A stretch of 64,000 bases of DNA, taken from Lactobacillus sp. ESL0677 (GTDB taxonomy: Bacteria; Bacillota; Bacilli; Lactobacillales; Lactobacillaceae). Made by a program: the position numbers and the translations under genes. Below the pieces are notes generated by a model. It searched no databases. It had not been told where the DNA came from and worked only from the letters and a program-made list of their open reading frames with translations. The stretch covers positions 1,860,001 through 1,924,000 of the forward strand of contig NZ_CP113946.1 in the NCBI RefSeq assembly GCF_029392875.1. The letters run 5' to 3'. Of this stretch, positions 36,469-46,426 are shown piece after piece; within the stretch, counting starts at the first letter, position 1; the number at the start of each line of letters is the position of its first letter.

Positions 36469-37689
36469 CTATTTCTTTTCTGAAGTCTTTTCCAATTTAG
36501 CAAGTTGTGTCTTGTATTGTGCAGGCTTAACTTTACCGTCGTATGCACCATTGATTAGTGGTGGAACACCATTCCAGAATTCAGCCATTTGTGGTAATTT
36601 TGGCATTAAAACTGAATTATTTGGTTGTGACATTTCAATAACAGCTGTAGCTACAGGATCGTTCTTAACTTCTGGAGCTGTAATTGCACTCTTAAGAACT
36701 GGGATTTGACCAGCTGCCTTATGTGTAATTAATTGAGCCTTCTTATTAGTAATAAATGCAGCAAGTTCAGCAGCTGCCTTTGGATACTTAGTATGTGCAT
36801 TAACAGCAAAGCCTTCAATACCTAAGAATGCTTCCATTTGAACATCCTTACCACCAACATTAATCATTGGATATTTAGCAACGCCAAAGTTCTTACCTAA
36901 AATCTTCTTAATGTTAGCTGCGTTCCATGGTCCATCAAGGATTGCTTGAGCATTGCCCTTCTTCAATTGGTTTAACGCATTTGAAGTTTGCATTACACCC
37001 TTGTTGTTTCTTTGTTCAGCAAACCATTTCAAAGCATTAACACCATTTTGTGAATTATAGGTTGAGCCCTTTACGTCTTCACCACTATCACCGTATAGCT
37101 TAGTTCCTGCTGAGAAGAATACTGGCCACATAACATAAGCATTGGTAAAGTCGGTTGCAACCACACCTTTAGAAGTCAATGTCTTCCAGTTCTTAACATC
37201 ACTAGGTGACAACTTAGATTTATTATAGTAAATCGTTTGTGCCTGTTGAGCATATGGATAAGCATATACCTTACCCTTCCAAGTTACACCCTTAACAGCA
37301 GAAGCAACATAATTAGACTTGATATTCTTGGTATCAGTTGGTGACAGTGGGTTAATGTAACCTGAGTCTGCCATTTGACCTAAGTGATCGTTTGGTGCTT
37401 CAAAAACATCAGCAGCTTTTGATGGGTCCTTACCAACATCAGTTTTAGCATTAGCCGAACCTGTTGGACTTTGCGTTACGCGAACCTTAATGTCTTTATG
37501 TTCTTTGGTAAAGTCTTTAACGATTTGCTTGTAATATGGCACCTGATTAGTGTCAACCCACAAGGTTAAATTACCGCTGTCGCTTCCCTTACTACTTGAT
37601 GAACTTGAACCGCCATTAGAACATGCAGCTAGTGTCATTGCAGCCAAAATAGCTGTACTACTTAAAGCAACTTTCTTCCAAATTTTCAT
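36469..37689 (-). CDS. malE: Maltose/maltodextrin-binding lipoprotein MalE
   Basis: A 406-residue extracytoplasmic solute-binding lipoprotein. The signal MKIWKKVALSSTAILAAMTL ends in the lipobox LAAC followed by SNGGSSSSSSKGSD, a flexible serine linker. LTLWVDTNQVPYYKQIVKDF and GKVYAYPYAQQAQTIYYNK are family 1 binding-protein blocks. It delivers maltodextrins to MalFG. AGGAGGTAACT lies before the ATG. There is a 71-nt gap from msmK upstream and the hairpin downstream, which fits high expression of the binding protein. Confidence 0.94.
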   Translation of the reverse strand: MKIWKKVALSSTAILAAMTLAACSNGGSSSSSSKGSDSGNLTLWVDTNQVPYYKQIVKDFTKEHKDIKVRVTQSPTGSANAKTDVGKDPSKAADVFEAPNDHLGQMADSGYINPLSPTDTKNIKSNYVASAVKGVTWKGKVYAYPYAQQAQTIYYNKSKLSPSDVKNWKTLTSKGVVATDFTNAYVMWPVFFSAGTKLYGDSGEDVKGSTYNSQNGVNALKWFAEQRNNKGVMQTSNALNQLKKGNAQAILDGPWNAANIKKILGKNFGVAKYPMINVGGKDVQMEAFLGIEGFAVNAHTKYPKAAAELAAFITNKKAQLITHKAAGQIPVLKSAITAPEVKNDPVATAVIEMSQPNNSVLMPKLPQMAEFWNGVPPLINGAYDGKVKPAQYKTQLAKLEKTSEKK

Positions 37690-37760
37690 GTTAGTTACCT
37701 CCTAAATAAAAATAACATGCTTTTTAAAGCCAATGATTACCAAATCATTGATTGATTAAC

Positions 37761-38867
37761 TTAATTAACAATTGCCAAGGTCGTATCCTTATCAAAGAAG
37801 TGCGCCTTATTAACATCAAAGCCCATTCTGACCTTTTCACCTGGTTGGTAAAGGTCACGAGCATTAATGTTAGCTACAAATTCAGTTTCATCTACCTTTT
37901 GGTATAACTGAATTGTGGCTCCGAGCAACTCTGAAACAACTACTGTTGAATCAACTGCTGAATCTGGCCATGTTTCCAAGAATGCCTGTTCAGCATGGAT
38001 ATCTTCTGGCCGAATACCGAAAACAACATCGCGGTCATTGTAGCCATTTTCTTCAAGCAATTTTGCCTTACCTTCCGGAACGGCAATCTTTAAGCCCTTG
38101 CCATCCGAAATCCAGCCATCATGATAATGAACATTAAAGAAGTTCATTTGCGGTGAGCCGATAAAGCCAGCAACAAACTGGTTAATTGGGTGATTATAAA
38201 CTTCCTGCGGCGTCCCAATTTGTTCGATTTTACCAACCGACATTACAACCACGCGGTCTGCCAATGTCATGGCTTCTGTTTGATCGTGAGTAACATAGAT
38301 TGTTGTTGTGCCTAAATCTTGGTGCAGCTTAGCAATTTCTGCCCGCATCGACACCCGCAATTTAGCATCCAAGTTAGATAAAGGCTCATCCATTAAGAAA
38401 ATCGGTGCATCACGCACAATCGCTCTTCCTAATGCCACTCTTTGCCGTTGACCACCGGACAATTCCGCAGGCTTTTTATCCAAATATTCCTGCAAATTCA
38501 AAATTTCGGCAGCATGGTGAACTCGTTGATCAATCTCGGATTTTTTATAATGACGTAATTTAAGACCAAAGGCCATGTTGTCATAGATTGACATGTGCGG
38601 ATACAGCGCGTAGTTTTGGAAAACCATCGCAATATGCCGGTCTTTGGGAGCAACATCATTCATTACCTGATGATCAACTTCCATCGTCCCCTTGCTAATG
38701 TCTTCTAGCCCAGCAATCATTCTCAAAGTAGTCGATTTACCACACCCTGATGGGCCAACAAAAACGATAAATTCTTTATCTTTAATGTGTAAATCAAAAT
38801 CATTAACAGAATATTGATCATTACCCTCATATTTTTTGTACATATGGTTTAAATCAACTTCAACCAT
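37761..38867 (-). CDS. msmK: Sugar ABC transporter ATPase (MsmK/MalK type)
   Basis: A 368-residue ATPase. Walker A is [16 protein letters not shown], the signature [15 protein letters not shown], Walker [17 protein letters not shown], and the switch His lies in [19 protein letters not shown]-terminal TOBE/OB domain ([14 protein letters not shown]) follows. I choose the ATG at 38867 ([13 protein letters not shown]), which follows AGG at 7 nt and lies 4 nt after the pgmB stop; upstream ATG codons would overlap pgmB. It energises MalFG. Confidence 0.93.
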   Translation of the reverse strand: MVEVDLNHMYKKYEGNDQYSVNDFDLHIKDKEFIVFVGPSGCGKSTTLRMIAGLEDISKGTMEVDHQVMNDVAPKDRHIAMVFQNYALYPHMSIYDNMAFGLKLRHYKKSEIDQRVHHAAEILNLQEYLDKKPAELSGGQRQRVALGRAIVRDAPIFLMDEPLSNLDAKLRVSMRAEIAKLHQDLGTTTIYVTHDQTEAMTLADRVVVMSVGKIEQIGTPQEVYNHPINQFVAGFIGSPQMNFFNVHYHDGWISDGKGLKIAVPEGKAKLLEENGYNDRDVVFGIRPEDIHAEQAFLETWPDSAVDSTVVVSELLGATIQLYQKVDETEFVANINARDLYQPGEKVRMGFDVNKAHFFDKDTTLAIVN

Positions 38868-38871
38868 TCTT

Positions 38872-39549
38872 TTACCTACTTTCTTCTGGCCCTTTAGCAA
38901 AAACGGCCATTATTTCATCCAACTTCAATTCTTTTGTAGTTGTCACGATATAATCGGCTTGCTTAAGTAGCTGCCGATTGCCAATGCCAACAGCAAATTG
39001 ACCTGCTGCCTTAATTGCTTCTACACCCGCTGCAGCATCCTCAAAGCTGATCACTTCATCTGTTGCTAATCCCAAAAGTTCCTGTGCTTTGACGTAAATT
39101 TCAGGATCAGGCTTACCACGATGTAACGTCGCCGGATCAACAATGTCATCGAACTGGTCTGCAATTCCTAACTTATTAAGAATTTTAGGGGCATTCTTAG
39201 AAGCCGAAGCAATACACATTTTTAATCCTGCATCCTGGGCGTCCCTTAATAACTCGAAAATCCCAGGCAAAATATCTTGCGGCGTCATTGTTTGCACTTG
39301 CTGTAAAAACTTTTCGTTCTTTTGTTCAGCGAACTTATCTTTTTGCTCAGAAGTATACTTATCTTCCTGATTGCCATAATGCAAAATCAGATTAAGTGAA
39401 TCCATTCGTGAAATTCCACGCAGCGAATCTAGCTGTGCTGAAGTAAGATTAATCCCCAATTCTTGCGCTAAATTATTCCAAGCTGCTAAGTGAAATTTGG
39501 CAGAATCTGTTAACACGCCATCTAAATCAAAAATTAGTCCTTTAAGCAC
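38872..39549 (-). CDS. pgmB: Beta-phosphoglucomutase
   Basis: A 225-residue HAD enzyme converting beta-glucose-1-phosphate, the product of maltose phosphorylase, into glucose-6-phosphate. Nucleophile and acid Asp residues are in [16 protein letters not shown], the cap substrate loop in [10 protein letters not shown], Ser/Thr motif in [10 protein letters not shown], and the Mg site in [17 protein letters not shown]. The start overlaps the mapA 3' end by 16 nt, so translation is coupled. The function fits its place directly after mapA. Confidence 0.95.
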   Translation of the reverse strand: MLKGLIFDLDGVLTDSAKFHLAAWNNLAQELGINLTSAQLDSLRGISRMDSLNLILHYGNQEDKYTSEQKDKFAEQKNEKFLQQVQTMTPQDILPGIFELLRDAQDAGLKMCIASASKNAPKILNKLGIADQFDDIVDPATLHRGKPDPEIYVKAQELLGLATDEVISFEDAAAGVEAIKAAGQFAVGIGNRQLLKQADYIVTTTKELKLDEIMAVFAKGPEESR

Positions 39550-41807
39550 TTAGCTTCACCCTCTTTTAATTTAACTTTATGTCCACTAACTAAAACTGTT
39601 AAGTCTTCACCCTGAAGCAAAGTCAGCTTTGTTTCATCATGATTAACCTGAACTTTTATTAAGCGGTTTCGATAATTAATTATAAAACTATAACCATCCC
39701 AATTGTTAGGTACAAAAGGATTAAATTTTAATTGGTCATGATCGTAACGCATACCGGCAAAGCCCTGAACAATTGCCAACCATGAGCCACTCATTGACGT
39801 AATGTGCAGCCCATCATCTGTATCATTATTGTAATTGTCAAGATCTAACCGCGCCGTACGCTCATAGAACTCAACTGACTGCTGTTTTTTACCTAATTCA
39901 GCTGCCAAAATCGAATGTACACAAGCTGAAAGTGAACTTTCATGAACTGTTAATGGCTCATAGAAGTCAAAGTTCTGTTCTTTTTGTTCTTTAGAATAGC
40001 GGTCATTTAAAAAGTAAATTCCTTGCAGAACGTCAGCTTGCTTGATAAATGGCGAGCGCAAAATCTTATCCCAAGACCAGTGTTGATTAATTGGTCGCTG
40101 TGCAGCTGGAATTTCCGTAGCTGGTCTGATGTCTTTATCTAAGAAATCATCCTGCTGCAAGAAAATACCACGTTCTTGATCTTCAGGTAAGTAGATATTA
40201 TCAACTATGTCCTGCCACTTGCGCTTTTCTTCTTCAGTTACATTGAGCCGCTCTTGAGCTTCTGGATCAGCTAATGGTAAGCGCTCAAGGGTGTATTGTA
40301 ACAACCACCGTGCCATTGTACTGGTAAACCAATTGTTGTTAACGTTGTTTTCATACTCATTAGGACCAGTAACACCGTGCATGACATACTTCTTGCGCCA
40401 CTTAGAATAGTGAACTCGATCAGCCCAAAAGCGAGCTGTCCCAACTAAGACATCCATACCAGCGTTTTTAACGTAAGACTCATCGCCGGTATACTTAGTG
40501 TATTGATAAATCGCAAACGGAATATCGCTGTTGCGGTGGATTTCTTCAAAGGTAATTTCCCACTCATTGTGGCACTCAGTTCCGTTAAAAGTAACCATTG
40601 GAAAGAGTGCACCATTTAGGCCCTGCTCTTGAGCATTATGATATGCACCTGGCAATTGGTCATGACGGTACTGCAATAGCGCCCGCGTCACGTTGGGCTG
40701 CGCCACGCAGAGATACATTGGGAAGATAAAGGCCTCTGTGTCCCAATAAGTTGCACCGCCGTATTTTTCACCAGTAAAGCCCTTAGGTCCGACATTTAAT
40801 CTCTTATCCTCGCCATAGTAAGTCATGAAGAGCTGTAAAATATTAAACCTAATTCCCTGTTGAGCAGCATCGTCACCGGCAATAACTACATCACTTTTAG
40901 CCCAGCGCTTTTGCCAAACAGCTGTATGCTCTGCCAGATTTTGCGTAAATGTTTTAGATTGCAGCTGCTTCATTAATTCGTCAGCTCGCTGAACCTGCCT
41001 TTCGGGTTCAACATCACGACTAGTAACAACGATAACGTCCTTTTCTAAGTCGTAACTTTCACCTGCCTGCAAATTGGCGGTCACGCATTCACTTAATTGT
41101 GCAGTAGAGGTTGTCACTTTTCCTGTTACTAGTTGGTCAGCATGTCTCAAACTTGCCTTCAATAGAACTGTAAATTGAGGAACTTGATAAGGATTCGGCT
41201 TGGTCTTAACTTGGATTGTGCGATCAGCCTTACTTTCGCTAATCGCAAGCCAAAACTGCTCATCATAATTACTATCTTCATTAACAACAGTTCCATCCAA
41301 GGTAGAATTAAACGCAATTTGTGCTGTGCCTTCTAAAACTGTCGCCTTAACTTTAATCAAAGCCGCTTCTTTTAAACTAATATGTAAAAAGCGTTCAAAT
41401 TCAAATTTTACTTTAACGTTTTGTCCTTCATAGATAAAACTACGTGACAGCAACCCTTGATGCATATCAAGTGCTAAGCGAAAATCACTGAATTTATTCT
41501 TAGCTAAGTCCAGCTGCTCGCCGTTAATCGTAATGCCAATCCCCAAAAAACTCGGAGCATTGATACTTTTACCAAAATACTTTGGGTAACCGTTCTTCCA
41601 CCAACCAACTCGCGTTTTATCAGGGAACCATACCCCAGCTAAGTAACTACCCTGCAGACTATCACCAGAGTATCCTTCCTCAAAGTTACCACGTACTCCC
41701 ATATAATCATTGCCAATTGCCGTGATACTTTCTTGTAGTCGTTTATCGGCTGGAGAAAAGTCTGTCGTAGCAACTTGCCATGGATTAACCTCAAAAATTC
41801 GTTTCAT
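39534..41807 (-). CDS. mapA: Maltose phosphorylase, GH65
   Basis: A 757-residue cytoplasmic enzyme that splits maltose with phosphate into glucose and beta-glucose-1-phosphate. The catalytic acid Glu is in MHGVTGPNEYENNVNNNW near residue 485, and the substrate region TYWDTEAFIFPMYL and HEWEITFEEIHRNSDIPFA are typical of GH65. It is full length, with the N-terminal beta-sandwich, linker, (alpha/alpha)6 barrel and C-terminal beta sheet. GAGGGAG lies before the ATG. It is the first gene of the unit driven from 41853-41906. Confidence 0.95.
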   Translation of the reverse strand: MKRIFEVNPWQVATTDFSPADKRLQESITAIGNDYMGVRGNFEEGYSGDSLQGSYLAGVWFPDKTRVGWWKNGYPKYFGKSINAPSFLGIGITINGEQLDLAKNKFSDFRLALDMHQGLLSRSFIYEGQNVKVKFEFERFLHISLKEAALIKVKATVLEGTAQIAFNSTLDGTVVNEDSNYDEQFWLAISESKADRTIQVKTKPNPYQVPQFTVLLKASLRHADQLVTGKVTTSTAQLSECVTANLQAGESYDLEKDVIVVTSRDVEPERQVQRADELMKQLQSKTFTQNLAEHTAVWQKRWAKSDVVIAGDDAAQQGIRFNILQLFMTYYGEDKRLNVGPKGFTGEKYGGATYWDTEAFIFPMYLCVAQPNVTRALLQYRHDQLPGAYHNAQEQGLNGALFPMVTFNGTECHNEWEITFEEIHRNSDIPFAIYQYTKYTGDESYVKNAGMDVLVGTARFWADRVHYSKWRKKYVMHGVTGPNEYENNVNNNWFTSTMARWLLQYTLERLPLADPEAQERLNVTEEEKRKWQDIVDNIYLPEDQERGIFLQQDDFLDKDIRPATEIPAAQRPINQHWSWDKILRSPFIKQADVLQGIYFLNDRYSKEQKEQNFDFYEPLTVHESSLSACVHSILAAELGKKQQSVEFYERTARLDLDNYNNDTDDGLHITSMSGSWLAIVQGFAGMRYDHDQLKFNPFVPNNWDGYSFIINYRNRLIKVQVNHDETKLTLLQGEDLTVLVSGHKVKLKEGEAKCLKD

Positions 41808-41839
41808 TAAATTCGCTCCCTCTTTTGTGAGGTATTCTT

Positions 41840-41906
41840 TGTTTACGCTTTCATTATTACTGAAATAATTAGTATTGACAATGCCAAAAACGCTGTTACC
41901 GGTATC
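41840..41906 (-). promoter_or_regulatory. mapA promoter with MalR operator and cre
   Basis: Minus strand: the operator GATACCGGTAAC (41906-41895) lies upstream of TTGTCA (41881-41876), 17 nt, AATAAT (41858-41853), and then TGAAAGCGTAAACA (41853-41840), a perfect cre match. This implies MalR control plus CcpA catabolite repression. Confidence 0.85.
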
Positions 41907-41918
41907 AAAATAACCACT

Positions 41919-41953
41919 AAAAAAGATGACCTTTTATTTCGATCATCTCTTTT
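41919..41953 (-). terminator. Terminator between the GH13 pair and mapA
   Basis: AAAAGAGATGA / TCATCTTTT on the minus strand, then TTAGTGG. It separates the amylase unit from the mapA unit. Confidence 0.7.
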
Positions 41954-41958
41954 ATTAA

Positions 41959-43680
41959 CTATTTAACTGTAATAACAAAGCCTTTTGGTGCAAGTACGCC
42001 ATTAGCATAATTTTGACTTAAAGCTGCTGGAACTGTAAGTGTTGCAGCCTGATCCGTTGTATTAAAATAAGCTGTTAACTGCTCATTACCAGTCCGTGTT
42101 ACCTTGATTAAGCCGTCCTCTGTTACTGTCAAGGAAGTTTGACCACCACTTAAGACTGCTTTGTGCTGCAACCGGAACTTAATTAACGCATGAACCTGCT
42201 GCCAAATCGGCGAATCAGCTTGTTGCCAATCCATTGGCTTACGACAATCGGGATCCTCACCGCCAGTCATTCCCATTTCAGTACCGTAATAAATACATGG
42301 ACTGCCAGGCTGCATAAACATAAACGTCAAAGCTTGCATCCCTAACTGTTGATCATCACCTGCAACTGTAAATAACCGCGCTGTGTCATGAGAGTCAAGC
42401 ATATTAAGCATTGCCCAATTATTATTGTCGCGATACATCATCAATTGGTCTGTTAATGCCTGCGTCAATTCAATGGCGGACTTATTATGCTTAAAGAAAT
42501 GATCCTCTATCTGCAGTGTGTAAGGATAATTCATCACACCAGAAAATTCATCCCCATTCAGCCACGGCCGTGCATTATGCCAAATTTCACCAACAATATA
42601 AAAATCAGGTTTAATCGCTGTTACTGCATCATGGAATCTTCGCCAAAAATGGTGGTCGACCTCATTAGCAACATCTAGCCGCCAAGCATCAATATCAAAG
42701 TACTTGACCCAGTAAGTGGCAATCTCTAACAAGAAATCCTGAACTTCCGGATTGGCCGTGTTGAGTTTTGGCATATGTTCCTCAAAGGCAAAGGTATCAT
42801 AATTTGGCTCACCCTCACCCTTTGTTGGATTTTGGTAAGGACTAACTGGAAAATGATTAATATGAAACCAATCTGCGAAGCGAGACTTGGCGCCATTCTT
42901 AACAACATCCTGCCACTGCATTGATTGACTTCCCAAGTGATTAAAGACTGCATCCAGCATCACTCTTATTCCCCGGCGATGAGCTTCATTAACTACTTTA
43001 GCAAACAAATCCTTATCGCCAAAGTCAGGGTCGATCTGCAAATAGTCAATCGTATCATACTTATGATTCGAGCTTGCCTTAAATACGGGGCACAGGTAAA
43101 GGCCGTTGATCCCCAATTCTTGTAAGTAATCTAACTTATCTAAAATTCCTTGCAGATCGCCGCCGTAATAATCATCTCGGCCAGGGTGATCACTGGAATT
43201 CCACGGCTTAGTCCCTTGCGGATCATTGCTCTTATCGCCATTAGCAAACCGTTCCGGAAAAATCTGATACCAAACTGTATCTTTAACCCAAGCAGGTGTC
43301 ACATCCATGTCGATTTGATGTAAATAAGGCAGCTTGAAGTAGCTGCTATCTGCAAGCAAATTTTGCTCATTATAAGTACTAATTCCTCGATCACCGACAA
43401 TCTTGTGTTCACCGTCTTGACCAATTACTTCAAACGTATATTTCAAGCGGCGATACGGTGCTGTCAGAGTGACACCCCAGTGATCGCTAACCTGCCCTTG
43501 ACCTATCTTGGTCATTGCGATTGTTCGATCGGTCTTCGTGTCTAAATAATTATCCGTGTAGTGCACGATAACTTGTTTAACATCATCCTTAGCACTGTGA
43601 AACCTCACACGTACATGGTGTGGACTAATTACAAAACAATCTTCACTTTCTGTTCTATGCTTTAAAGCTGCTAATTGCAT
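41959..43680 (-). CDS. Neopullulanase/maltogenic amylase, GH13_20
   Basis: A 573-residue intracellular alpha-amylase-type enzyme degrading maltodextrins or cyclodextrins. An N-terminal CBM34-like domain (about 1-120) precedes the barrel: DAVFNHLGSQSMQW, nucleophile Asp in DAWRLDVANEVDHHFWRRF, acid/base Glu in YIVGEIWHNARPWL and Asp in NMLDSHDTARLF. VANEVDH and WYQIFPERFANGD mark the neopullulanase/maltogenic subfamily. The start at 43680 (MQLAAL) follows GGAGG and overlaps the upstream GH13 gene by 26 nt, indicating coupling. Confidence 0.92.
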   Translation of the reverse strand: MQLAALKHRTESEDCFVISPHHVRVRFHSAKDDVKQVIVHYTDNYLDTKTDRTIAMTKIGQGQVSDHWGVTLTAPYRRLKYTFEVIGQDGEHKIVGDRGISTYNEQNLLADSSYFKLPYLHQIDMDVTPAWVKDTVWYQIFPERFANGDKSNDPQGTKPWNSSDHPGRDDYYGGDLQGILDKLDYLQELGINGLYLCPVFKASSNHKYDTIDYLQIDPDFGDKDLFAKVVNEAHRRGIRVMLDAVFNHLGSQSMQWQDVVKNGAKSRFADWFHINHFPVSPYQNPTKGEGEPNYDTFAFEEHMPKLNTANPEVQDFLLEIATYWVKYFDIDAWRLDVANEVDHHFWRRFHDAVTAIKPDFYIVGEIWHNARPWLNGDEFSGVMNYPYTLQIEDHFFKHNKSAIELTQALTDQLMMYRDNNNWAMLNMLDSHDTARLFTVAGDDQQLGMQALTFMFMQPGSPCIYYGTEMGMTGGEDPDCRKPMDWQQADSPIWQQVHALIKFRLQHKAVLSGGQTSLTVTEDGLIKVTRTGNEQLTAYFNTTDQAATLTVPAALSQNYANGVLAPKGFVITVK

Positions 43681-45346
43681 TTTTTCCTCCATTATTACTT
43701 AAGACAACACCTGAATACGGCATTAACAAAAGCTCGTTGCCTGTCAGGTGGTATTGTCCAGCGACCAATTTTTCCTCGTAATTGCCCTCAGACAACGTAA
43801 TTCTGATTTTTTCACTACTCAATGAAACGGCCACAATTGCCTGTTCATTCTTCAATTTTCGTTGGTATACATAACTATCCTGACCAGTGGAATAAAGATT
43901 AAAGTTGCCATCTTGAAACAGTGGTGTCTTTTTCAGCGCAATCAGCCGACGATAAAAGTTAAACGTGCTATTTGGATCTGTAATTTCGCTACTAACACTT
44001 GCATGATCCAACTTTTTGCCCGTGAGCCATGGCTTAACTGTTGAAAAGCCGCCTGACTTTTCATCAGTCCACGGCATTGGACAGCGTGCCGGCATCTTAT
44101 GCGTTTGACTAACTAGCGCTAAAGCCTCTTTTTCACTTTTACCCGCTTGTTCAGCTTGCTTGATAAATTCGTTAACCGAATCATCGGCAAACGTCGCAAG
44201 AGCAGTAAATTCATAATTTTTAAGGCCCAATTCTTCACCATAATAAATTATTGGAATGCCGCGCTCTAAGTACATTAGCATTGCCAGACTGCAAATTTGA
44301 GTTGGCGTTTTAGCAATTCGCGTAGCGACACGCGGCATGTCGTGATTATTCCAATAAAGAATTGGCTGGGCAATATTCCCTAGGGTCTGTTGCCATACTG
44401 CCTGCGTCTGTTTAAAATTCAACCAATCAAGCGGCTTAGGTTGATATTGCGCCGGTAAATTATGATCAAGCTGACTTTCATCATCTGTAAAGTAACGAAA
44501 AGTAATTACGTTATCCATCAGTTGCCGATCTTTAGCCGTATAATCAACCGCCAAATTGACATTAGCACTGGCTGCCTCGCCCAAGAGCAAGGTTTCTGGA
44601 TAATCATGCTTGATTTGCTGGCAAAATGGGCGCAGCCATTCTTGGACTTGTGGTAAATTGGCAAAAAACGGTTCTGCTACTACTGTGTCGTCCTCAGAGC
44701 TGTCTAACGGAAAATCCTGGTTCAAATCAGCCTTGGCAATATGGATAAACGCGTCTAATCGCAGCCCATCTATCCCCTTATCAAGCCAATACTCCGCAAT
44801 CTTAAGCATTTCTTTGCGAACTTGCGGGTTCCGCCAATTAAGGTCTGGCATGTGCTTATCAAACAAGTGAAAGTATGACTCACCGGTTTGCGCTGGATCT
44901 GGTTCCCACACACTGCCACCAAAGAAGCTCCCCCAATTATTTGGTCGCTCATTGTTTTTTCCGGCAAAAATATAATAATCACGATATGAACTATCAGGAT
45001 GCTTGATCGCTTGTTGGAACCAGTAATTTTGGTCAGATGTATGATTCAGGACAAAATCCATAATTACATGAATTTTAGCCTGGTGAAAGGCCGCTATTAA
45101 GTCCGTCATTTCGGCCATTGTTCCCATTTGCGGGTCAATTGCCAAATAATCAGCAACATCATAGCCGTTATCAACTTGTGGCGAAACAAAAACCGGATTA
45201 AGCCAAACCGCATTAATTCCCAACTTTTGCAAATAAGGAATGCGCTTTTTAATCCCATTCAAATCGCCAACACCATCACCATTACTATCCTGAAAAGACT
45301 TAGGATATATCTGATAAATTACTGCATGTTCATACCAATGCTTCAT
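43655..45346 (-). CDS. malL: Alpha-glucosidase/oligo-1,6-glucosidase, GH13_31
   Basis: A 563-residue cytoplasmic enzyme. Motifs: IYQIYPKSFQDSNGDGVGDL, FVLNHTSDQNYWF, nucleophile in DGLRLDAFIHIAK, acid/base in TLLLGEAASANVN, and YWNNHDMPRVATR. The Ala after LD (LRLDAF) is the pattern of alpha-1,4-active MalL-like members, in contrast to the MDV enzyme at 31750; specificity still needs assay. The start MKHWYEH at 45346 is chosen for GGAGG 8 nt upstream. First gene of its unit, with MalR operator and cre upstream. Confidence 0.88.
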   Translation of the reverse strand: MKHWYEHAVIYQIYPKSFQDSNGDGVGDLNGIKKRIPYLQKLGINAVWLNPVFVSPQVDNGYDVADYLAIDPQMGTMAEMTDLIAAFHQAKIHVIMDFVLNHTSDQNYWFQQAIKHPDSSYRDYYIFAGKNNERPNNWGSFFGGSVWEPDPAQTGESYFHLFDKHMPDLNWRNPQVRKEMLKIAEYWLDKGIDGLRLDAFIHIAKADLNQDFPLDSSEDDTVVAEPFFANLPQVQEWLRPFCQQIKHDYPETLLLGEAASANVNLAVDYTAKDRQLMDNVITFRYFTDDESQLDHNLPAQYQPKPLDWLNFKQTQAVWQQTLGNIAQPILYWNNHDMPRVATRIAKTPTQICSLAMLMYLERGIPIIYYGEELGLKNYEFTALATFADDSVNEFIKQAEQAGKSEKEALALVSQTHKMPARCPMPWTDEKSGGFSTVKPWLTGKKLDHASVSSEITDPNSTFNFYRRLIALKKTPLFQDGNFNLYSTGQDSYVYQRKLKNEQAIVAVSLSSEKIRITLSEGNYEEKLVAGQYHLTGNELLLMPYSGVVLSNNGGKNAISSFKA

Positions 45347-45381
45347 AGTAATCTCCTCCAAGCTCTAGTTTAACGAATAAT

Positions 45382-45421
45382 AGAAATCGGTTTCAACAAA
45401 ATAATTATTGTTACCGTTACC
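45382..45421 (-). promoter_or_regulatory. MalR operator and cre upstream of the GH13 pair
   Basis: Minus strand: GGTAACGGTAAC (45421-45410), a direct-repeat-like variant of the MalR site, then TGAAACCGATTTCT (45395-45382), a perfect cre match. A TATTAT box overlaps the cre. Confidence 0.75.
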
Positions 45422-45432
45422 AAAATTTTGCT

Positions 45433-45466
45433 CAAAAAAATACTGGTGCTGTTTACACCAGTATTA
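45433..45466 (-). terminator. Terminator after malR
   Basis: AATACTGGTG / CACCAGTATT with a TAAACAG loop, then TTTTTTGAG on the minus strand. It separates malR from the GH13 promoter. Confidence 0.92.
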
Positions 45467-46417
45467 TTATCTCGTTGATTCTCGTCTTACTAAAGTCGGC
45501 TCAAGCATTGCCTCACCTTGTGGTGAGCCTTGCTGCATAATCTTTTGTAGCAACATCTTGGCAAGCAACTCGCCCATTTCAAAAATCGGCTGCTTAATTG
45601 TGGTCAGCTTCAAGTTAGAAACTTGATCCAAAAAGACACCATCATAGCCAATTACACCAAAGTCATCAGGTACACGTGCCTTTTCATTGAGCAATTGTCG
45701 GACAACTCCTGTTGCAATCCGATCACTAGCACAAATAAAGCAGGTGTCTTTTTTGAACTGCTGAAAATTATCCTGAATCACTTTTTGGGCTGCGTGGCTA
45801 TGGTTAGCAATCCGAAAGATTTGCGGGATTAGCTTATTTTTTTGTAATGTATTGATATAACCTGTTTCTCGTGAATATTCAAAAGGCTCCTGCACGTCAA
45901 TACCAATAAACACAATATGGCTATACAAGCGTGATAATGCATATTCGGTCGCAATTTTGCCGCCAAGTTGATTATTATTATCAACAAAATCATAGCCGCG
46001 ATGATTCTCACCAAAGAGAACAAACGGCTTCTGCAGGCTGTCAAACAAGGCATAATCATGAAAACGAGCACCTGTAATCAAATACCCGTCAAAATTACCA
46101 TCCTTAATCTGCTTACGATTAGTCACTAATTGAATTGCATACTGCTTTTTAGACAGACCGCGAGCAATACCAAACAATAAATTCATATAATATGGCTCAG
46201 TTGTATCAATGTCTTCTAACGTAACAAATTTGACCACATTGGTGCGATTATTAACTAACGCTTGGGCAACGTAATTCGGATGATAGTCTAGTTCTGCCAT
46301 TGCATCATCCACCAACTTACGCAATTCTGCTGTTACTTGCTCGGGATGGTTAATCACCCGCGAAACTGTCATTTTTGATACATTAGCTTTTTTAGCGACA
46401 TCAAGTAAAGTTACCAT
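45467..46417 (-). CDS. malR: LacI-family maltose regulator MalR
   Basis: A 316-residue LacI/GalR protein. The helix-turn-helix TLLDVAKKANVSKMTVSRVI and hinge helix (YVAQALVN) are at the N-terminus; a periplasmic-binding-like effector domain follows (FICASDRIATGVVRQLL, VIGYDGVFLDQVSNLKLTTI). GTTACCGGTAAC-type sites at 31664, 41895 and 45410 are the probable targets; the protein may repress or, as in some lactococci, activate. It is the last gene after glpK and the phosphatase, with a 9-nt gap, and no internal promoter is obvious. Confidence 0.9.
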   Translation of the reverse strand: MVTLLDVAKKANVSKMTVSRVINHPEQVTAELRKLVDDAMAELDYHPNYVAQALVNNRTNVVKFVTLEDIDTTEPYYMNLLFGIARGLSKKQYAIQLVTNRKQIKDGNFDGYLITGARFHDYALFDSLQKPFVLFGENHRGYDFVDNNNQLGGKIATEYALSRLYSHIVFIGIDVQEPFEYSRETGYINTLQKNKLIPQIFRIANHSHAAQKVIQDNFQQFKKDTCFICASDRIATGVVRQLLNEKARVPDDFGVIGYDGVFLDQVSNLKLTTIKQPIFEMGELLAKMLLQKIMQQGSPQGEAMLEPTLVRRESTR

Positions 46418-46426
46418 TATCTGCCT

